From: Aquilaria yunnanensis
Lineage: Eukaryota > Streptophyta > Magnoliopsida > Malvales > Thymelaeaceae
Assembly (NCBI GenBank): GCA_039654915.1
Contig: CM077596.1
Span: forward strand, 72,727,751-72,791,750
Length of the DNA stretch: 64,000 bases
Direction: 5' to 3'
Position numbers and translations under genes: made by a program
Part shown: positions 60,145 to 64,000 of the stretch, in pieces
Numbering within the stretch: the first letter of the stretch is position 1
Layout of the letters: the number at the start of each line of letters is the position of its first letter
The notes under the pieces: model-generated
What the model was told of the DNA's origin: nothing
Database searches by the model: none
The model's input: only the letters and a program-made list of their open reading frames with translations

Positions 60145-60892
60145 TAGAATGGACGTTTATTTTTTCTGATGTGAGAAATGATGAGAAGGGATGATGACAT
60201 TGAGTTGGTGAAGGGGTCTATATATATGTACTATCGCTTGGAAATAAGTGATTTTGACTGGAGGCCGCGGTTGAAGGGTGGGTTTAAATTCCTGAATATT
60301 GACTCGGCCGAGGTGGAGGAACTGCTCAACCATCAACGTTCAAGGACACGCTTCTTTGAATCCCAACAAGTACTTATCTTTGTTTTGGTCGCATAAAGAG
60401 GGTTAATGTGGAAAGACTCGTGTTCATGAGGAAAAGAACGTAAGCAACCACATATTTTATGATGCTATGGTCGGGTACTCGGGTTAGAACTTAGAGCAAT
60501 AAGTTTGTACTTGTGCAAAATAGTGACATTTTTATTTATTACTTTTCTTACTTTGCACCCAAAAAAGGGTTTCCTGTAGTCTTGATATGACCAGCAGCTT
60601 GGACTTTGAAAAGTATTTCTTGTCTGACAAGCTTGGGTTGACTTCCTATATTATAGCAGATTGAGATGGTACAAGTGAGATAAAGATACTATTATTCAGA
60701 GGGTGATCTTCAAACCTTTTGATTTGATCCCACCAATTTCACCCTAAAAATACGTACCCTCTGAATTCGACGCAGTCCTTTGGTTGAATTACAAAACACA
60801 GATGACTCATCACATCGGATTATTTCTTGCTTCATTTATCTGCCCAAATTCAACAATACCAAGAATTCTTTGCATTGAAAATAACAGATTAA

Positions 60893-60924
<32 letters not shown>

Positions 60925-61424
60925 GGTAGTGTAATGTTACGTACTACACAGCATTCACTTGAAGTAGTTAGCTGTCCTGTTTCTGAAGATTTGCCTCTCC
61001 AGATGAACATCTGGATCTGGCCACATAAGGAACACCTTTGACTGCTCTTGTTGCCTGGTCTGGTCTGCTATACTTTTAAAAGAACAAAAATTAGAACAGA
61101 ACTCTCATTAGATTATACATTCATGGGTACAAACATCGGCGATTACAGATGGTATATCTAATAGATCTACAGCATATAAAATTGTTGTACACAGACAGTC
61201 TTGGGCCGCAACTACTTGACATGAGGTCCTAAAGCAGTGCCCCTGCGCTATAACTCAATGAACTACTTTTCAGTTTAAAATCTAAGATAACCACAGATCA
61301 AACCACTGTATCTGCAATTCTTTCACAGGTGGGCTGACACGATGCTGATTAGTTCATGCCAACTTACTAATATAGGGTGCAAGGAACAAGTCTACAACAT
61401 ATCAACACATTTTAACTCCAACAA
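60145..61424. other. Promoter of the peptide gene and 3' region of the bHLH gene
   Basis: No further gene. It contains a (CT)n tract at 60895-60924 and three W-box cores. The part after about 61080 is likely the 3' untranslated region of the minus-strand bHLH gene. Confidence 0.55.
60895..60924. repeat. (CT)n microsatellite
   Basis: About 15 CT units with one TT interruption. Confidence 0.95.
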
Positions 61425-62912
61425 TCACTTGGTAAGAGAGGCAAGAAGTTTGTCCTTCAACTGTTCAGCAGCACCGCTCTGTGTGTGAATGGTAAAAGTA
61501 TGAACTACCTTGTCATTTTCAGCCGATACATCAGATTCTGGGACTGTTATTTGGTTCTCCCGGAAAGCTTTCACAACCCTAGCAGCTGGGTGAGTTTCCA
61601 GAGGACAGAACATCCTCACAAGTGCATCATCATGTCTCTGCTGAAAATCTATCTCCGGGATTGGAGGCTGCTTATGCTTATGGTTTACTATTTCCTTTTC
61701 AGCTTCCAGCACTCGTATCTTCAACTGAAGATCAGTGATATAGCTGATGGCATCACCAAGCAGAGAAGCTTTGTCCATCTTAGAAATATTAGGAACAACA
61801 GCTCTTAAGGCATAGAAACGCTGGTTAAGCTTTTCACGCCTCTGGCGCTCCGCTTCAACATGATTCAACGGTTCTTCCCTCCCATTTGCAGGCTTTCTAC
61901 CCCTCTTCCTCGGTTTCCGTTCATCAGGCAAAGATGACGGGTCATCTTTGGCTTGCTCCAACCCTGCAATCATTTGGTTTAGTGGTGGAAATAGTTTTGG
62001 TTCACCATCATCACTTGGGCACCCATTAGCGGAAGAGTTCCCATAGATTTGTTTGGAACCCACATCATAAGATACCAATGAGAACCCTGAATCCTCTTCC
62101 ACCTTAGGTGAAAAATTAATGCTGATGGATCGTGATTTTGAACCACCTAAGCTCAATTCACGCCCAAAAATCTTCGGGAAGGACTTCGCCTGCACAGAAC
62201 TTGATCCCCCTAAATTAGTCCTGATCTTTTCAACAGTAGTTTGGTCCTCAGGAATCAATTTGACTGAACCAAGCTCTACCAGTCCAGATTTCACAGGGAC
62301 AAACACAAGTGTTTGCAATCCAGCAGATCTAGCCAAGAATGATCTCGATTTGTAGTGATTTAAGCAATCACTAGCATCAGATACCCAAATCACCCTATTT
62401 GACTTAAAACAATCGCTAGGACCCGATGCTGCATCACAATAGAAAGCAAAGTACCTTGAAGTGAGGTAAAACATTTCCATATCTGATACTGCATCCAACA
62501 TTGCAGCAGAAATATCTGATCCTGAACTGCAAAAACAGGCATGCAGCTTCTGGAGTACCCGCTTCTTCATCTCATTTCTCTTCTTTGTTTCCTCCAATTT
62601 GCCACCCCCACCTGAACTTCCATCAGCAACTCCACCAACTGTGGAGTCCCGGTAGTTCCCATCACCCCAAACCAAGACAGATCCACCAGATTTCAAGCTC
62701 GACACATGCCAGAAAATTGCATAGTTCCAACTAGACTGCTCTAGAACATGGCAGAGGCCCTGCTGTACACCTAGATCAACAGGCACCGGTACAATTAGGT
62801 CGGATAGCAAGTTTTTTGAAGCCAGTGAAACCAAAAAGTCACAAGCTTCAGCACCAATCACGGATTCCACCATAGCTTTGTCATCCTCGTTAGCCCAAAA
62901 CTTTGCACCCAT
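61425..62912 (-). CDS. bHLH transcription factor, bHLH3/JAM3-like
   Basis: 495 residues in a single coding exon, as usual for MYC/JAM genes. The bHLH-MYC_N region spans about residues 47-235 ([12 protein letters not shown] at 61-72, [31 protein letters not shown]). [17 protein letters not shown] and RSISINFSP (241-269) are conserved in the bHLH3 branch. A basic [15 protein letters not shown] (333-347) precedes the bHLH domain (about 349-403), with the E-box-reading residues H351, E355 and R359. A C-terminal ACT-like region follows (about 425-490, [30 protein letters not shown]). It should bind G-box DNA in the nucleus. JAM-type proteins lack the MYC2 activation domain and repress jasmonate responses; their N-terminus binds JAZ proteins. 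The start [17 protein letters not shown] matches the bHLH3 branch. A 5'-UTR intron is likely (62962-63247). Confidence 0.92.
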   Translation of the reverse strand: MGAKFWANEDDKAMVESVIGAEACDFLVSLASKNLLSDLIVPVPVDLGVQQGLCHVLEQSSWNYAIFWHVSSLKSGGSVLVWGDGNYRDSTVGGVADGSSGGGGKLEETKKRNEMKKRVLQKLHACFCSSGSDISAAMLDAVSDMEMFYLTSRYFAFYCDAASGPSDCFKSNRVIWVSDASDCLNHYKSRSFLARSAGLQTLVFVPVKSGLVELGSVKLIPEDQTTVEKIRTNLGGSSSVQAKSFPKIFGRELSLGGSKSRSISINFSPKVEEDSGFSLVSYDVGSKQIYGNSSANGCPSDDGEPKLFPPLNQMIAGLEQAKDDPSSLPDERKPRKRGRKPANGREEPLNHVEAERQRREKLNQRFYALRAVVPNISKMDKASLLGDAISYITDLQLKIRVLEAEKEIVNHKHKQPPIPEIDFQQRHDDALVRMFCPLETHPAARVVKAFRENQITVPESDVSAENDKVVHTFTIHTQSGAAEQLKDKLLASLTK

Positions 62913-62961
62913 CTTCCCACTTCCAAAATTTTCAATTATGCCGTAAAAGATCCAATTGGCA

Positions 62962-63247
62962 CTGTCTAAAGAACAACCCTGACTTCATAACAAGGAAAAC
63001 GACATAATCCTTCCAGATTCACCGAAACTAACTCTTCACAAATAAACGTTTTACATTAGTCTAGCAACTCCCAAGGAGCTGAAAGGAGGCTCCAATTCCG
63101 AAAAAGAGCTAAAACCAAAAAAGAAGAAGAAAAGAAGAGTTTAAGGTCCAGGTTTCAGCAATATTCGTGTAGCCGAGCTGCGGACAGAGTAGCATAAAGA
63201 CAATAACGAGAACCAGGAAAAGAGAAGGAACAGCAAGAGAAGCTTAC
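62962..63247 (-). other. Probable 5'-UTR intron of the bHLH gene
   Basis: Donor CTCAG|GTAAGCT at 63247 (minus strand), acceptor TTCTTTAGACAG| ending at 62962. About 286 bp, fully within the leader. An alternative acceptor AG lies 4 nt upstream (62966). Confidence 0.55.
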
Positions 63248-64000
63248 CTGAGAGCCGTCAACAGTTGATCACTTGTCAAATTTGAGCTCCTGAAAGAGGA
63301 GGAAAAACTTGCAGCTCAATCAGAGATCTGGAAGCTAGGGTTCGACCACTTTCATCCGTACATAGTTGGATTAAATCGATGAGTTTTGCCTTATCCTTCA
63401 AGGTGTGTAAATAAACACAATGTTGAATGAATCGTTGAGTTCGTTTATTTGGTTAAATGAACAAATATAAACAGATTTTTCTATTCAATTAATTAAATAA
63501 TGAACACAAATAAAATTTTGTTTATTTATTTATGTCTATTTGTTTGGTTATTGTTTATTAATGGTTATTTATTTATTTATTTGTATATATTTATTTATTT
63601 ATTAGTGTCTAACTACTCCACACATATATGATTATACTCCAATCTCTTCAAAATTAATCTATTATTTTTGTTTCACTAAACATCATCAATCATTTCTCTC
63701 ACAATGTGAACATGCTGTAACATCAAGCCGAGTCTTATTGCCTTAACCCATAATTTCTCTCATCATATCTCATTAATCTGTCAGTCATTATTAAACTTAC
63801 TCTAATTCAGATTGATGGTAACTACCAGCTTTAATTGTTCGTGTTCCATTACTAATAAGTCACTGAATATAAACAAAGAAATTGCGTTCATTTATTATTC
63901 GTGTTCACACGATTCGTTTACAGTCCTATATTCTCCCTGGGCTTATAACTTTTGTTTGTATCACTCGCCATGAAACATGGGCCAAGTACTAAACCCAACA
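63248..64000. other. bHLH promoter side, then hAT-like remnant
   Basis: 63248-63400 is the first exon and promoter-proximal region of the bHLH gene. From about 63405 to 63940, phrases such as TTGTTTATTTATTTATG, GAACACAAATAAA and GTGTTCACACGATTCGTTTA resemble the AT-rich hAT-like remnant at 48218-48905. Confidence 0.45.

Noticed and set aside
60178..60396. 72-codon plus-strand frame upstream of the peptide gene
   Set aside because: Lies in the divergent promoter region; no family resemblance.

Overview
The window is nuclear DNA of a flowering plant, most likely a eudicot. It is AT-rich, dense in microsatellites and nested plant transposons, and its few intact genes are plant-type: an F-box/kelch gene with one intron, a bHLH regulator of the JAM/bHLH3 type, and a short secreted peptide of the CTNIP/SCREW phytocytokine type. 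The species cannot be told from the sequence alone. All assignments come from reading the sequence and from memory of protein families; no database search was run.

Layout. 1-6.8 kb: intergenic DNA with an RNase H relic, a long-inverted-repeat element (2.0-3.1 kb), a hAT element with a perfect 8-bp target duplication (4.57-5.25 kb) and a MITE. 6.8-29.7 kb: one CACTA (En/Spm) transposon with matching CACTACTAAAA termini, TAT target duplication, subterminal palindromic arrays and two decayed transposase genes on the minus strand. Inside it, in an ATT microsatellite, sits a 14-kb Ty3/Gypsy Tat/Ogre-like LTR retrotransposon (14221-28287, minus strand) with 2.2-kb, nearly identical LTRs. 29.5-30.1 kb: a perfect 300-bp tandem duplication over the CACTA 3' end. 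33.7-36.9 kb: the F-box/kelch gene. 38.5-53 kb: gene-free DNA with a 4.1-kb solo LTR related to the retrotransposon (40243-44386, TSD ATATT), a hAT MITE nested in it, a Stowaway MITE, a Mutator-like element with a duplicated end, and others. 54.6-57.9 kb: a tRNA-derived SINE-like head, a T-rich repeat block and a truncated hAT with transposase start. 59.8-63.3 kb: the CTNIP-like peptide gene and the bHLH gene, both on the minus strand.

The most unusual part is the inside of the retrotransposon. It has a PBS, a polypurine tract, an internally deleted gag and no recognisable pol. Where pol would be it carries three intact ORFs in the element's own orientation: two tandem copies (182 codons each, about 74% identical, no indels) of a cysteine-rich basic protein resembling the nucleic-acid-binding proteins of Betaflexiviridae, then an intronless cytokinin-activating LOG-like enzyme with an altered PGGxGTxxE motif. 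Behind them lies an array of hairpin-forming tandem repeats in the 3' region, as known for Tat/Ogre elements. My reading is a young non-autonomous retrotransposon with captured viral-type and host-type cargo. The LTRs hold a reiterated hairpin whose inner stem changes in a compensatory way.

The three host genes are independent units. The F-box protein is probably an SCF adaptor, the bHLH protein a repressor-type regulator of jasmonate responses, and the peptide a secreted ligand in immunity and water-loss signalling.
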